Translations under genes and position numbers: made by a program | From: JACJYC01 sp964558465 | GTDB lineage: Bacteria; Bacteroidota; Bacteroidia; Chitinophagales; Saprospiraceae | Direction of reading: 5' to 3' | Assembly (NCBI GenBank): GCA_964558465.1 | Contig: CAZLEF010000020.1 | Location: 1 to 64,000 of the forward strand | Length of the DNA: 64,000 nucleotides | The notes under the pieces: generated by a model | Seen by the model: only the letters and a program-made list of their open reading frames with translations | Databases searched by the model: none | Told to the model about the DNA's origin: nothing | Shown here: positions 51,136 to 60,213 of the stretch, piece by piece | Position numbering within the stretch: the stretch's first letter is position 1 | How the letters are laid out: each line of letters starts with the position of its first letter

Positions 51136-51315
51136 TCAATCCACAAACAGATCATCCACGGCTGTAGTCACCAGAAAAGTTTTGCCTACCCGTCGCCGAC
51201 CAAGAACAGCCACCATTTCCGCTTCTTTTGAGTCCAGCGCTTCGTGTAAAACAGCCAGCTCCTTTTTTCGCCCAATAATCTCTGACTCCATATAAATGGG
51301 TTTATTTATCGCCAT
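51136..51315 (-). pseudogene. Remnant of an AAA ATPase
   Basis: Fifty-nine residues starting MAINKPIYMESEIIGRKKEL and containing the P-loop GRRRVGKTFLV, then a stop after VDDLFVD. This matches the first tenth of archaeal-type AAA/DUF234 ATPases of about 450-480 residues. Walker B and all later parts are missing. The frame continues upstream through the start of the Gfo/Idh/MocA gene and is not coding there. Confidence 0.7.
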
Positions 51316-51442
51316 AAGTGGGTAAAGAACTGAACTCCGATATGTACCTGGATGCCCATAATCTTTCAGACGGGTCCGAAACCATTTCCAACCTTCAAAA
51401 ACTTTCCCTATCTTACGCAGCCAAAGACCATACCTGTCCGTC

Positions 51443-52954
51443 ATGAAATCCAAACACCCCCTCAACCGCCGCGAATTCATCAACCTGGCCGCCACAGCCG
51501 CCGCGGTCACCATCGTGCCCAGGCATGTGCTCGGCGGGCCCGGTTTCATTCCGCCCTCCGATAAAATTACCATCGCCAATATCGGCTGCGGCACCCAGGG
51601 CCTGCGCGAAATGGGCAGCCTGCTGGAAAACCCGCAGATCCAGGTGGTTTCCGTCTGCGATCCCAACCGGTTTTCGATGGATTACCTCGACTGGTCGGCC
51701 AACGGCATCCTCAACGGCATGCGGGAGGTGCTGGGCGATAAAACCTGGGGAGGCGATATCAAAGGTATCCCCGGCGGCCGGGAAATGGGCCAGGCTTACG
51801 TGGAGAAATATTACGGGGGGCGCCAACCCTCCGGCCAGTACAAAGGCTGTTCGGCCTACGAAGACTTCCGGGAATTGCTGGAAAAAGAACAGGACCTCGA
51901 CGCGATCAAGATCATGACCCCCGACCACCTCCACGCGCCGATCGCGATCGCAGCCATGAAAAAGGGCAAACATATCATTACCCATAAACCAATTGCCAAC
52001 CGGATCAGGGAGGGCAAAATAACCATCGAAACGGCCCGCCAGACCGGGGTGGTCACCCACCTGCTGGCCTGGAGCCGCCGGCCCGAATACGACCTGATCA
52101 AACAATGGCTCGACGACGGAGTGATCGGAACCCTGAAGGAGATCCACAACTGGTCGTACCGCCCGGTATGGCCGCAATGGACCGCCGCACCCGCCGATAC
52201 GCCGCCCGTGCCGGAAGGTTTTAACTGGGACCTCTGGCTGGGGTCCGTACCCGACCGGCCTTACCACCCCAACTACACGCACAACGTCTTCCGCGGATGG
52301 TACGACTTCGGCGGCGGCAGCATCGCCGATATGGGGCATTACAGCCTGTTCCCGCTGTTCATTACCCTGGGCATCGACAAAGCGCCGGTCAGCGCAAAGG
52401 CGTTCGGCACGATCACGCGCACCGCCATCGACGGGGTTTGCCGGGCAGTGGTCAACAAAGTCGCTTTCCCCTACTCCTGTACGATCCAGCTCAAATTTCC
52501 GGCGCAATCGACACTCCCTGCATTTGATCTTTACTGGTACGACGGCGGCATCAAACCGTTTGCTCCTCCTGAACTGGAAGAGGACGGGCGCGATACGCCG
52601 GAAGAGGGGCTGATGTTGGTCGGCACGGAAGGCAAGATCCTGGGCGGGTTCCGGGGCGAAAAACCGGAGATCATTCCGGCCCGGCGGATGAAAGCTTATA
52701 CCGGGCAAAAAGAACTGGCCGAAAAAGAACCCGAACGCGGGCGGGATGTCTGGGTCAGGTCCATCCTGGATAAAAAGGAAGCCCCCGGCAGTTTCCTTAA
52801 AGCGGGCGCACTGACGGAAGCCATCAACCTGGCTGCCGTGGCATTGCGCGCAGGCAAGCGTGTGGAGTATGATTCCGCCAACACGCGGATCACCAATGAC
52901 GAGGAAGCCAATCAATACCTTACGCGGGAATACCGGGCAGGGTGGGAGATTTGA
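51443..52954 (+). CDS. Gfo/Idh/MocA-family oxidoreductase, Tat-exported
   Basis: A 503-residue oxidoreductase with a twin-arginine signal (LNRREFINLAATAAAVTIV). The Rossmann start is KITIANIGCGTQGLREMG, followed by VVSVCDPNR. The catalytic loop reads ITHKPIANRIREG (family EKP, with His-Lys-Pro). The C-terminal domain includes DMGHYSLFPLF and FDLYWYDGG. Its length is typical of the planctomycete/Bacteroidota secreted subgroup. It is only distantly like the oxidoreductase at 21.7-23.0 kb. With the epimerase-like gene downstream it forms a second sugar-oxidising pair. The substrate is not known. Confidence 0.9.
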   Translation: MKSKHPLNRREFINLAATAAAVTIVPRHVLGGPGFIPPSDKITIANIGCGTQGLREMGSLLENPQIQVVSVCDPNRFSMDYLDWSANGILNGMREVLGDKTWGGDIKGIPGGREMGQAYVEKYYGGRQPSGQYKGCSAYEDFRELLEKEQDLDAIKIMTPDHLHAPIAIAAMKKGKHIITHKPIANRIREGKITIETARQTGVVTHLLAWSRRPEYDLIKQWLDDGVIGTLKEIHNWSYRPVWPQWTAAPADTPPVPEGFNWDLWLGSVPDRPYHPNYTHNVFRGWYDFGGGSIADMGHYSLFPLFITLGIDKAPVSAKAFGTITRTAIDGVCRAVVNKVAFPYSCTIQLKFPAQSTLPAFDLYWYDGGIKPFAPPELEEDGRDTPEEGLMLVGTEGKILGGFRGEKPEIIPARRMKAYTGQKELAEKEPERGRDVWVRSILDKKEAPGSFLKAGALTEAINLAAVALRAGKRVEYDSANTRITNDEEANQYLTREYRAGWEI

Positions 52955-53331
52955 TAGTGGTGGACGGCAGATGGCCTACGGTGGACGGTGGACGGCCTAT
53001 GGTAGACGGCCTATGGTAGATTTATCCGCCTGGCGCGAGGTACGAGCATTGGGCGGACGGTAGACGGTCTATGGCAGACGGTCTGCGGTAGGGGGTGGAC
53101 GGGTGATGAAACTGTCTTGCAAAGTTGGCGCCATCGGTAACCCCTTAACGGAATCCTTCAGAGGGTAACAATACCTTCCGTTTTACCACATAGATGGATA
53201 TGCGAATCAAGGGTTCAATATAGTTCCAACCCCAAACCACCCCAAACGCGAAGCACCAAACAACCCAAACAACCCCAAACCACCCCAAACCTTCAAATTC
53301 AACCTCTATCCACCATCAAATAATTTTCAAA
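52955..53331. repeat. Gap of about 380 bp, word repeats
   Basis: Left: variants of GTGGACGGCCTATGGTAGAC. Middle: GC-rich insert CGCCTGGCGCGAGG. Right (53225-53290): AACCCCAAACCACC words with CGCGAAGCACC, as at 7.9 kb. No gene is seen; no promoter box was found. Confidence 0.8.
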
Positions 53332-54288
53332 ATGAGCAATAAAAAAATACACCGCAGGGAGTTTATCCGGAAAACGGCGCTGGCGACGGCGGCATTAGGG
53401 GTATCCGGGCTCGCGGCCCGCGCTGCCGGCACGTTCAAGGACCCCCTGTTCAAGATCTCGCTGGCCGAATGGTCCATCAACAAACCGTTGTTTGCCGGCC
53501 AGATCGACCACCTCGATTTTCCGGTCCTGGCCAAAAAACACGGCATCGATGCGATCGAGTACGTCAACCAGTTTTTTATGGACAAGGCGCAGGATCAGGC
53601 CTACCTCAGGGAAATGAAAACCCGGGCCGACGGCGAGGGGGTGCGTTCCGTTCTGATCATGTGCGACCGCGAAGGCCTCCTGGGCGACGCGGACCCCGCC
53701 AAACGCAGCCAAACGGTGGACAACCACAAAAAATGGGTGGACGCTGCCAAATTCCTGGGCTGCCATTCCATCCGGGTCAATGCGTTCTCCTCCGTTCCCT
53801 GGAGCGATACGGAGGCTGCATTCGGGGAGTCCCAAAAACTGGTGGCCGAGGGATTGCACCTGTTGTGCGACTATGGCAAAAGCGCCGATATCCATGTGAT
53901 CATCGAGAACCACGGCGGATTCACCAGCAACGGCAAATGGCTGGCCGGCCTCATGAAGATGGTGGACCATCCTTACGCGGGCACCCTTCCCGATTTTGGC
54001 AATTTCCGGATCAGCGGTGGAGAAAACGCCCCCACCGTGTCTTACGACGCCTACCGGGGTGTACAGGAACTGATGCCTTATGCCAAGGGTGTCAGCGTTA
54101 AAACGACGGTTTGGGACGACGCCGGCAACCGCCATCCGCTGGACTACAACCGGATGCTAAAAATTGTCGTCGACGCCGGTTACCACGGCTACTGCGGCAT
54201 CGAACACGGCGAAACCGGCCGGGAATGGGAGAGCATTTTGGAGGTAAGGGATGCCTTGTTGAAGGCTCGGGAAGCGTTAGCGGGGTAG
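53332..54288 (+). CDS. Sugar phosphate isomerase/epimerase-like protein, Tat-exported
   Basis: A 318-residue xylose-isomerase-type TIM-barrel protein with a twin-arginine signal (HRREFIRKTALATAALGVSG). Barrel motifs are VIIENHGGFTSNGKW near residue 187, TLPDFGNFRI near 222 and GYHGYCGIEHGE near 285, which carry the Glu/His/Asp metal ligands of the family. It follows an exported Gfo/Idh/MocA oxidoreductase on the same strand after a repeat-filled gap. The pair may act in turn on a periplasmic sugar acid or inositol-like compound, which is an inference. Length is complete. Confidence 0.88.
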   Translation: MSNKKIHRREFIRKTALATAALGVSGLAARAAGTFKDPLFKISLAEWSINKPLFAGQIDHLDFPVLAKKHGIDAIEYVNQFFMDKAQDQAYLREMKTRADGEGVRSVLIMCDREGLLGDADPAKRSQTVDNHKKWVDAAKFLGCHSIRVNAFSSVPWSDTEAAFGESQKLVAEGLHLLCDYGKSADIHVIIENHGGFTSNGKWLAGLMKMVDHPYAGTLPDFGNFRISGGENAPTVSYDAYRGVQELMPYAKGVSVKTTVWDDAGNRHPLDYNRMLKIVVDAGYHGYCGIEHGETGREWESILEVRDALLKAREALAG

Positions 54289-54652
54289 TATCCGCCAAAT
54301 TTATTTGGCCGGATCCCTCGAACGGAGTGAGAGAGGTGAGAGAGGTGAGAGAGGTGAGAGATTCACAACTGCTTGAATTGTAATGTCTACTGTAGGCCCA
54401 TTAGAGCCGTAATAAATTTTCAGCGACGAAAGTTTCAATCATTTGTAATAGTAGATGTCTCTAACCCGAGTCGAGCAGGGCAGTTCAAAACCCGGTTATA
54501 TTGCAGTTGAGTATAAAAGCCCCTATCCAGGATACGTATGAAAGGCTCAAAAAAGCGTTTTTCTCAGGCGGTATCCTATTCGAGGGTTCGATGAATTTCG
54601 ATCGCCACCCCTCTCACCTTTCACCCGACGTAGCTTCAGCGTAGGCGGGCTC
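54289..54652. other. Gap of about 360 bp
   Basis: Contains a GAGAGAGGT word tract (54330-54362), a 16-base match (54500-54515) to the end of the inverted-repeat element at 21.1 kb, a GTATCC/GGATAC pair near 54525-54585, and CTCTCACCCC words at the end. No gene visible. Confidence 0.65.
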
Positions 54653-55426
54653 TCACCCCTCCCTCACCCCAGAAACCACCCAACCAGCCCGCTTCAGCCC
54701 CCTCAACACCCCCTTGCCGCCGCCAAGCCGGGAGGCCTCGATCAGGAAAAAAGCAGGGGACGGAGTAGTCAGCTCCTGAATCCTGCCGGTTAATATGGTG
54801 TTGTAAGCGAGGAAGGATTTTCGTTCGGCGCCGGTCAGTTTTACGCGGGTTTTGCGCCAGATCAGGACGGGGTCTTCCAAAAGCATTTCCCCGATCTTTT
54901 TGTTTATTTTTTGCCGGAACCTGGCGGGGTTTTTGCCCAGGAGGCGCAATTGCCGGAGTTGGAAATCCAGGGGAATGGAAGCGTAGAACCGGTCGGCGTA
55001 ATCAGGATCGAGGGGCTGGAGGACAGCGGATCCGGCCGGCAGGTTTTCCCGGACAACTGCGGCAGTATTCTGATGCCCGTTTTCCTCCATGATCCGGGAT
55101 GCCAGGCTATCTCTGACAGCCAACGGATATTGCCGGTTGTGGGCCTGAATATCTGTTTGAAAAGCCTTCCTGAATATGGCAGTCAATCTGGCAAAATGCC
55201 GGGAGGAAAAACATTGATCCAGGGTAAGGCCCGGCGGCAATTCGCCAGGAAACGGAGCCAGGGTCTGGATAAACCAGGAAGCGCAATCGGATCTTGAACG
55301 CAGTTTTTTTTCAAAAAGCGGCAAGGCATCGGGGGAAATCGTTTCCCGGATACCCAGCAAAAAGGCAATTTTCCCGGAAACAGGATGTTGTATCCGCCAG
55401 AAAAGGGTTGCTTTTTTTTTGTGCAT
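54653..55426 (-). CDS. Degenerate TraB/GumN-like protein
   Basis: A 257-residue protein with the outline of TraB/GumN hydrolases: an opening ATLFWRIQHPVSGKIAFLLG and a closing AFFLIEASRLGGGKGVLRGL with KRAGWVV match the family's first and last conserved blocks. The residues expected there (GTxH at the start and GAxH near the end) are replaced by GIRET and EASRL, so metal-dependent activity is unlikely. No signal peptide is seen, unlike most relatives. It is 25 bases downstream of the Lrp gene on the same strand. A weak call; it could be an unrelated protein. Confidence 0.5.
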   Translation of the reverse strand: MHKKKATLFWRIQHPVSGKIAFLLGIRETISPDALPLFEKKLRSRSDCASWFIQTLAPFPGELPPGLTLDQCFSSRHFARLTAIFRKAFQTDIQAHNRQYPLAVRDSLASRIMEENGHQNTAAVVRENLPAGSAVLQPLDPDYADRFYASIPLDFQLRQLRLLGKNPARFRQKINKKIGEMLLEDPVLIWRKTRVKLTGAERKSFLAYNTILTGRIQELTTPSPAFFLIEASRLGGGKGVLRGLKRAGWVVSGVREG

Positions 55427-55451
55427 ACCGGAATCCCGGGCAGGCCCGGAC

Positions 55452-55925
55452 CTAATCGTATTTATAGGGCAGAACTTTGCTGTCTTTGACGGTGGAAAGC
55501 GTCATCAAGGTTTTAAGGCGTTCGATCTCTTCAATCTGGGAAAGGGTTTTGAACAGCAGTTTTTCGTAGGTAGGGATATCCTTGCAAACAATTTTGATGA
55601 GAAAATCGGCTTCGCCCGTGATGATATAACACTCCACGATCTCTTCAATTTCCTTGATCTTTTCCAGGAAATTGTTCAGTGCGTTTTCTTTTTGCCAGGC
55701 CAGGGAAACCTGTACAAAGGTCTTGACATTCAATCCGATAGCTTGCGGACTGACCTGGGCGTGATAGCTCTCGATAATGCCGGTTTGCTCCAGTTTTTTA
55801 ACCCGTTCCAGGGTAGGCGCGGGTGAAAGTCCGATTTTTTTTGAAAGGTCAAGGTTGGTGATCTTGCTGCTTTCCTGCAAAATCTTGAGAATTTTAAGGT
55901 CAATCTTGTCGAGTTTGTCGGACAT
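55452..55925 (-). CDS. Lrp/AsnC-family regulator
   Basis: A 157-residue transcription regulator with the standard layout: an N-terminal winged helix (LDKIDLKILKILQESSKI, then LSKKIGLSPAPTLERVKKLE) and a C-terminal RAM domain (ALNNFLEKIKEIEEIVECYI, then GEADFLIKIVCKD). Start at the second Met (MSDKLDKID). Members respond to amino acids and often control amino-acid catabolism. The glutamate dehydrogenase gene begins the next unit on the same strand, about 320 bases away, and is a reasonable target by position only. Confidence 0.92.
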   Translation of the reverse strand: MSDKLDKIDLKILKILQESSKITNLDLSKKIGLSPAPTLERVKKLEQTGIIESYHAQVSPQAIGLNVKTFVQVSLAWQKENALNNFLEKIKEIEEIVECYIITGEADFLIKIVCKDIPTYEKLLFKTLSQIEEIERLKTLMTLSTVKDSKVLPYKYD

Positions 55926-55928
55926 CAC

Positions 55929-56243
55929 GGAAGGTTTTTAGTTGAATTGTTGGTTCGTTTTGAATGAATTTAATTTGGAAAACGGCCTTTAAATATTGGC
56001 CGATTTGCAAAAAAACAAAATATATACAAAATATTGTAGCTTTTGGTGAAATTTTTTTTGTTGAGCGGGCGCCTGAAGGCAAAGGGACGGAATGGCGTTC
56101 CAAAGCGGAGGAGTTTGCAGTCTGTCAGTTTGCAGTTGGCAGTTCCGGATCCGGGTAACAACAGATATTGGTACTCCAAAACTGACGAACTGCAAACTGA
56201 CCGAGTGCCGAACCGGAAGACTGCCGAACTGGCAAACATTTCA
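55929..56243. repeat. Gap of about 315 bp with CAGTTTGCAG words
   Basis: A+T-rich near the Lrp start, then GC-rich palindromic pieces (GGCGCCTGAAGGC), then variants of AGTTTGCAGTCTGTC and their complement GACGAACTGCAAACTGAC, which can pair with each other. No gene. Confidence 0.7.
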
Positions 56244-57671
56244 TTACGGGAAAATCCCCAGGTTCTGGTAGTCGTTGCTGATTTTTTTAATGGCATTTAC
56301 AAAAGCGGCCGTCCGGAGACTGTCGATTTCCGGATTTTCTTTCCAGATCCTGCGGATCTCATGGTAAGCGGCCACCATGGTTTCCTCGAGGCCCGAGCGG
56401 ATGAGGTCGATCTCGTCGGCGCCGCGGGCGATCAATCCCCTTTCTTTTTGGCTGACGGGCCTGCTGGTATTCGATTCGATCACGTCCAGTATCTGGGAAT
56501 GGATATTCTGGTTGAACCGTTTGTCCATCCTGCCGAAGCGGATATGAGAAAGGTTTTTCAGCCATTCGAAATAGGACACCGTCACACCACCCGCATTGAG
56601 GTAGACATCCGGGATGATGAGGATATTTTTGCGCAGCAAAATTTCTTCGGCTGCGGAGGTGATCGGTCCGTTGGCGGCTTCGGCGATGATCTTGGCCTTT
56701 ACCTTTTCTGCATTTTTGTAAGTGATCTCGTTTTCGAGTGCGGCAGGTACCAGGATGTCGCAATCAAATTCCATGATCTTGCGCCGGTCTTCTTTGCCAT
56801 AACTGGTTGCGCCGGGGTAATTGAGGATGCTGCCGGTATCTTTCCGGAATTGAAGCAGGTGGTGGATATCGATCCCATCCGCTTTATAGATGCAGCCTTC
56901 CACTTCAGCCACGCCGACGATGATCACACCGCCTTCGTCCTGTGATATTTTGGCGGCGAAAGAGCCCACGTTGCCGAGCCCCTGAACGGCCATGGTTTTG
57001 CCTTTGACGCCGGTGGTAAGGCCCAGCGCTTTCATGTCTTCTTCAATGCTGCAGGCTTCCCGGATGCCGTAAAAAACGCCCCGCCCGGTGGCCTCTTCGC
57101 GGCCGCGGACGCCGTGTTGCGCAACCGGTTTGCCGGTGACGCAGCCCGCAGCGTCGATCTCGTCTCCGCGGAAGGTCCGGTACGTATCATATATCCAGGC
57201 CATCTCCCGGCCGCCCGTTCCGTAGTCGGGCGCAGGCACATCGATAGACGGGCCGATGAGGTTCCGTTTGATCAGTTCGGTGGTATACCGGCGGGTGATC
57301 TTTTCCAGTTGATCGGGCGTATATTCCCAGGGATTGATCTTGACCCCGCCTTTTGCTCCCCCAAACGGCACATCGACAATCGCGCATTTGATGGACATCA
57401 GTGTGGCCAGGGCCATCACCTCTTCCTGGTTGACGTGATTGCTGTAACGGATGCCGCCTTTGGTGGGCGTCCGGTGGTGACTGTGCTGAACGCGGTAGGC
57501 TTCGATGACTTTTACTTCGTTTCCGATTTTGACCGGGAACTGCATCTGAAACACGGCATTGCACACTTTGATTTGTTCGAGGATTCCCTGGTCAATTCCG
57601 GTATGGGCTCCAGCTTTATCAAAGAAATCGATTACGCTTTGATAAAAACTTTTTTCCTGCTTATCAATCAT
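56244..57671 (-). CDS. gdhA: Glutamate dehydrogenase (Glu/Leu/Phe/Val dehydrogenase family)
   Basis: A 475-residue dehydrogenase that interconverts glutamate with 2-oxoglutarate and ammonium in the cytoplasm. The catalytic-Lys signature is VDVPFGGAKGGVKINP near residue 105, and IGPSIDVPAPDYGTGGREMAW near 145 is typical of GDH rather than leucine or phenylalanine dehydrogenase. The nucleotide fold is MAVQGLGNVGSFAAK near 230. A longer C terminus than bacterial 420-residue GDHs is present. The start overlaps the end of the CcmD-like gene by 8 bases, so the two are co-transcribed. The coenzyme (NAD or NADP) cannot be assigned safely. Confidence 0.92.
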   Translation of the reverse strand: MIDKQEKSFYQSVIDFFDKAGAHTGIDQGILEQIKVCNAVFQMQFPVKIGNEVKVIEAYRVQHSHHRTPTKGGIRYSNHVNQEEVMALATLMSIKCAIVDVPFGGAKGGVKINPWEYTPDQLEKITRRYTTELIKRNLIGPSIDVPAPDYGTGGREMAWIYDTYRTFRGDEIDAAGCVTGKPVAQHGVRGREEATGRGVFYGIREACSIEEDMKALGLTTGVKGKTMAVQGLGNVGSFAAKISQDEGGVIIVGVAEVEGCIYKADGIDIHHLLQFRKDTGSILNYPGATSYGKEDRRKIMEFDCDILVPAALENEITYKNAEKVKAKIIAEAANGPITSAAEEILLRKNILIIPDVYLNAGGVTVSYFEWLKNLSHIRFGRMDKRFNQNIHSQILDVIESNTSRPVSQKERGLIARGADEIDLIRSGLEETMVAAYHEIRRIWKENPEIDSLRTAAFVNAIKKISNDYQNLGIFP

Positions 57672-57873
57672 GGTCTTTTATTTGGTTTTCAATTTTGGTC
57701 AGGCGCCTGTCGAGGTACATTAAAAAAATGCCGATGCCGAGCAGTACCGTGACAATAACGGCGACCACCACGTAGATCTTCCCAATGCTTCGGAAAAAAT
57801 CAGGCCCGCCGGATTGGGCGTGCACCTGGAGGGTAAACAGAAGGAGGCCCAAAAGAGCCGGGCATTTTTTCAT
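57664..57873 (-). CDS. ccmD: CcmD-like small membrane protein
   Basis: A 69-residue protein with a cleavable signal-like first helix (MKKCPALLGLLLFTLQVHAQ) and a second helix KIYVVVAVIVTVLLGIGIFL followed by a basic-acidic tail (LDRRLTKIENQIKDHD). This is the pattern of CcmD-family proteins of Bacteroidota, which help haem handling in cytochrome c maturation. It follows ccsA and ccmB on the same strand, which supports the call. The frame is open to 57918, but ATG 57873 gives the signal. It overlaps the GDH start by 8 bases. Confidence 0.75.
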   Translation of the reverse strand: MKKCPALLGLLLFTLQVHAQSGGPDFFRSIGKIYVVVAVIVTVLLGIGIFLMYLDRRLTKIENQIKDHD

Positions 57874-58258
57874 GAACAGACTTGATTCGCCGCCGCAAAA
57901 GTCGCGTAAATTTTTCATATCTGCAATCTGTTTTCAAGCCAAAATTTTGTTTAAATATACCTTCGCCAAATTTTTTTATCAACATTCCGTCTTTTTATTA
58001 AAAAACGGTATTCTATCTATGGGACAGTCTGCAGTCAGGGAACTGAGCGGAGCCGAAGTTCAGTCTGCAGTCCTCAGCTTGCAGTTTGCAGCCCCTCACC
58101 GCCTACCGTCAGCCGTCTCCTTCGACTTCGCTCAGGCGCCTAACCGCCCACTCCAAAGGAGTCCTATGGACCGTCCACCGTGAGCCGTGAGCCGTGAGCC
58201 ATCCACCGTCTATCGTCCGCCGTCTTCCGTGAGCAGTGAGTTGTGAGCCGTGAGCCGT
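57874..58258. repeat. Gap of about 385 bp inside the ccm unit, word repeats
   Basis: A+T-rich left part; then GTCTGCAGTC words and CCTTCGACTTCGCTCAGG, a common interspersed palindrome. Next come CAAAGGAGTCCTATGGACC and many CCGTGAGC and CCGTCCACC words. No gene. Confidence 0.8.
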
Positions 58259-59329
58259 CTACCGTCCACCGTCCACTATCCTCTCCAGTACCCTCTGATG
58301 CAGCCGTTCCACGCGGTACCAAAGGGTTGCCATCCAGGCGCCGACCAGGGTCCAGCCGATGACCGCCGGATAAAACACCATACGCATGGTATTGTCGAGA
58401 TCCTGCGAACCGAAAGCGGGGTTGCCGCCCGCTCCGGGGTGAAGGCTGTCGGTCAATCTGGGTACGACATAGATCAGCGGGATCAGCGCAACAAAAGCAA
58501 AAATATTGTAAACTGCAGAAAGCCTGCCGCGTTTTTCCGGGTCTTCAAAGGCTGCGCGCAGCACAAAATAGGCCAGGTAAATGAACAGGGCGATCAGGGT
58601 CATGGTCTGTTTGACGTCCCAACTCCAGGGCGAGCCCCAGGCGCTGGTTGCCCAGATGGCGCCTGTTACAAGGCCCAGTACGCCGTAGATCAACCCGACG
58701 ATGGTAAATGCGGCAGCCCACCGGTCGTGGTCCAGCCCGCCCCGTTTCAAGTAAAGGATGCTGTGGTAAACGGAAACGATGAACAGGGATACCATCGCCA
58801 GCCAGAGGGCTACATGGAAATAGGTGTTGCGGATGGTCTCCTGGAGGATGTTGCGGAAAGGGTAGGTCAGTTTTTTCAGGTAATGCAATCCCTCGATCGG
58901 GGTGTTCTTCCACACCTGTACCCCCATGGAAGGATCAATGGAATCCTGCCGGACAAAAACCGCCGACGGCAAAAGGGAAACGCCGTCCACGTGGTTGTCC
59001 AGTACCAGGGTGAAATCCTGGGTGCGTTTGTCCACCGGCAAATGGGAAGGAATGGAAAACCTGGCTTCCAGTTCGGTCTCGCTGGCCGGGTTTAATGCTA
59101 CTGCGCCCAGCGCCTGTTCGTCGTCGAGCTTGAGCCATGCCCGCAGGCTGTCGGCGCCTTTCATGAAATGGGAATTGTATCCTTCGACCTTCAAAATGAG
59201 TTCCTCGCCCGTTTCGACGGTTTGCGGAGCCACCCGGATGATGCCGGGTTTTAACGGGCCGAGCATGCCGGCTACGAAGACATAGACGAGGATCAGGATT
59301 CCGGAAATTTTCCACCAGTTTTTTTTCAT
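58259..59329 (-). CDS. ccsA: Cytochrome c assembly protein CcsA/CcmC
   Basis: A 356-residue membrane protein of the CcmC/CcmF/CcsA haem-handling family. The tryptophan-rich haem motif is WGSPWSWD near residue 232. Six core helices surround it, with histidines in YFHVALWLAM and SVYHSILYL likely haem ligands. The first 170 residues contain one anchor helix and a soluble beta-rich periplasmic domain (PGIIRVAPQTVETGEEL), an addition to the basic CcmC plan. It follows ccmB and precedes the CcmD-like gene, each after a repeat tract. It moves haem to the periplasm for attachment to apocytochromes. Confidence 0.9.
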   Translation of the reverse strand: MKKNWWKISGILILVYVFVAGMLGPLKPGIIRVAPQTVETGEELILKVEGYNSHFMKGADSLRAWLKLDDEQALGAVALNPASETELEARFSIPSHLPVDKRTQDFTLVLDNHVDGVSLLPSAVFVRQDSIDPSMGVQVWKNTPIEGLHYLKKLTYPFRNILQETIRNTYFHVALWLAMVSLFIVSVYHSILYLKRGGLDHDRWAAAFTIVGLIYGVLGLVTGAIWATSAWGSPWSWDVKQTMTLIALFIYLAYFVLRAAFEDPEKRGRLSAVYNIFAFVALIPLIYVVPRLTDSLHPGAGGNPAFGSQDLDNTMRMVFYPAVIGWTLVGAWMATLWYRVERLHQRVLERIVDGGR

Positions 59330-59339
59330 AACCCAGAAG

Positions 59340-59553
59340 TTATAATTTTTCGATTGATCCGATTGGTTCGATTGATTGGCAGCCCTCGAATCAACAAATC
59401 AACGCATCAACAAATCAACAATTGATTGAATTGATCCGATTGATTGGATTGATTGGATTGGTTCGATTGATTGGCAGCCCTCGAATCAACAAATCAACGC
59501 ATCAACAAATCAACAATTGATCGGATCATTCTAAACATTCGAATCAATTAAAT
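59340..59553. repeat. Word-repeat tract with perfect 65-bp direct repeat
   Basis: The units at 59362-59426 and 59457-59521 are identical over 65 bases, offset 95. They consist of TTCGATTGATT, GGCAGCCCTCG, AATCAACAAATC and AACGCATC words. It separates ccmB from ccsA. Confidence 0.9.
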
Positions 59554-60213
59554 TCAATCTCTCCACAAAAACGGGAACAGCAAAATTGCCATGCCCAGGG
59601 AAACCATATCGATCGCCACAAGGACGAGCATATCCTGGTCAATATTTGTATCCTGCAACAGTCGCAGCGCGTTGGCCGAAATTTTGGTCAGCGTCATCAC
59701 GATGGGGATCACCAGCGGGAAACTCATGATCGCCATCAGGGTGGCGCTGTTGTCGGCCTTTGCAGCTATAGCTGAAATAAACGTGAAGGTAATGGAAAAA
59801 CCGGCGCTGCCCAAAAACAGGGCAAGTATGAACTGGCCGTAGCTCTTCACGGGGTTGCCGGTCAGCCAGGCCATGGCGCCCCAGGTGAGCAGGCTGATGA
59901 GGGCCAGCAACCCGATGTTGTAAATGATCTTGGCTGCCAGTACATTAAGCGGATGGGCCATCTGGTAATAATACAATTGCCGGGCGCTGTTTTCCCGGAT
60001 AAAACTTTTGGTAACGGCATTCACGGCTGCAAACAGCAGGATGACCCAAAAAATGGTGTTCCAGGTCTTTGCATCTACCTGGACAAAAGCCGCATACACA
60101 ATGAATACCGTGGAGATGACATACAGCAAAATGCCTCCGATGGCATAACGGGTACGCCATTCCAGCAACAACTCCTTGCGGAGCAGGTGGAGAATCTCGC
60201 CAAGGGTATTCAT
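59554..60213 (-). CDS. ccmB: Haem exporter subunit CcmB
   Basis: A 219-residue membrane protein with six helices, the CcmB subunit of the cytochrome c maturation transporter. Start MNTLGEILHLLRKELLLEWR (ATG 60213) has the typical amphipathic first helix; the open frame to 60264 adds nothing natural. SFIRENSARQLYYYQMAHPL near residue 65 is the family's charged cytoplasmic loop, and FISAIAAKADNSATLMAIMS with FPLVIPIVM near 140-165 is strongly conserved. The ATPase partner CcmA is not in the window. It is first of the minus-strand set ccmB-ccsA-ccmD-gdhA. Confidence 0.92.
   Translation of the reverse strand: MNTLGEILHLLRKELLLEWRTRYAIGGILLYVISTVFIVYAAFVQVDAKTWNTIFWVILLFAAVNAVTKSFIRENSARQLYYYQMAHPLNVLAAKIIYNIGLLALISLLTWGAMAWLTGNPVKSYGQFILALFLGSAGFSITFTFISAIAAKADNSATLMAIMSFPLVIPIVMTLTKISANALRLLQDTNIDQDMLVLVAIDMVSLGMAILLFPFLWRD

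Noticed and set aside
59340..59540. CRISPR array
   Set aside because: Only two long units, no unique spacers between regular repeats, and units built from gap words; no cas genes.
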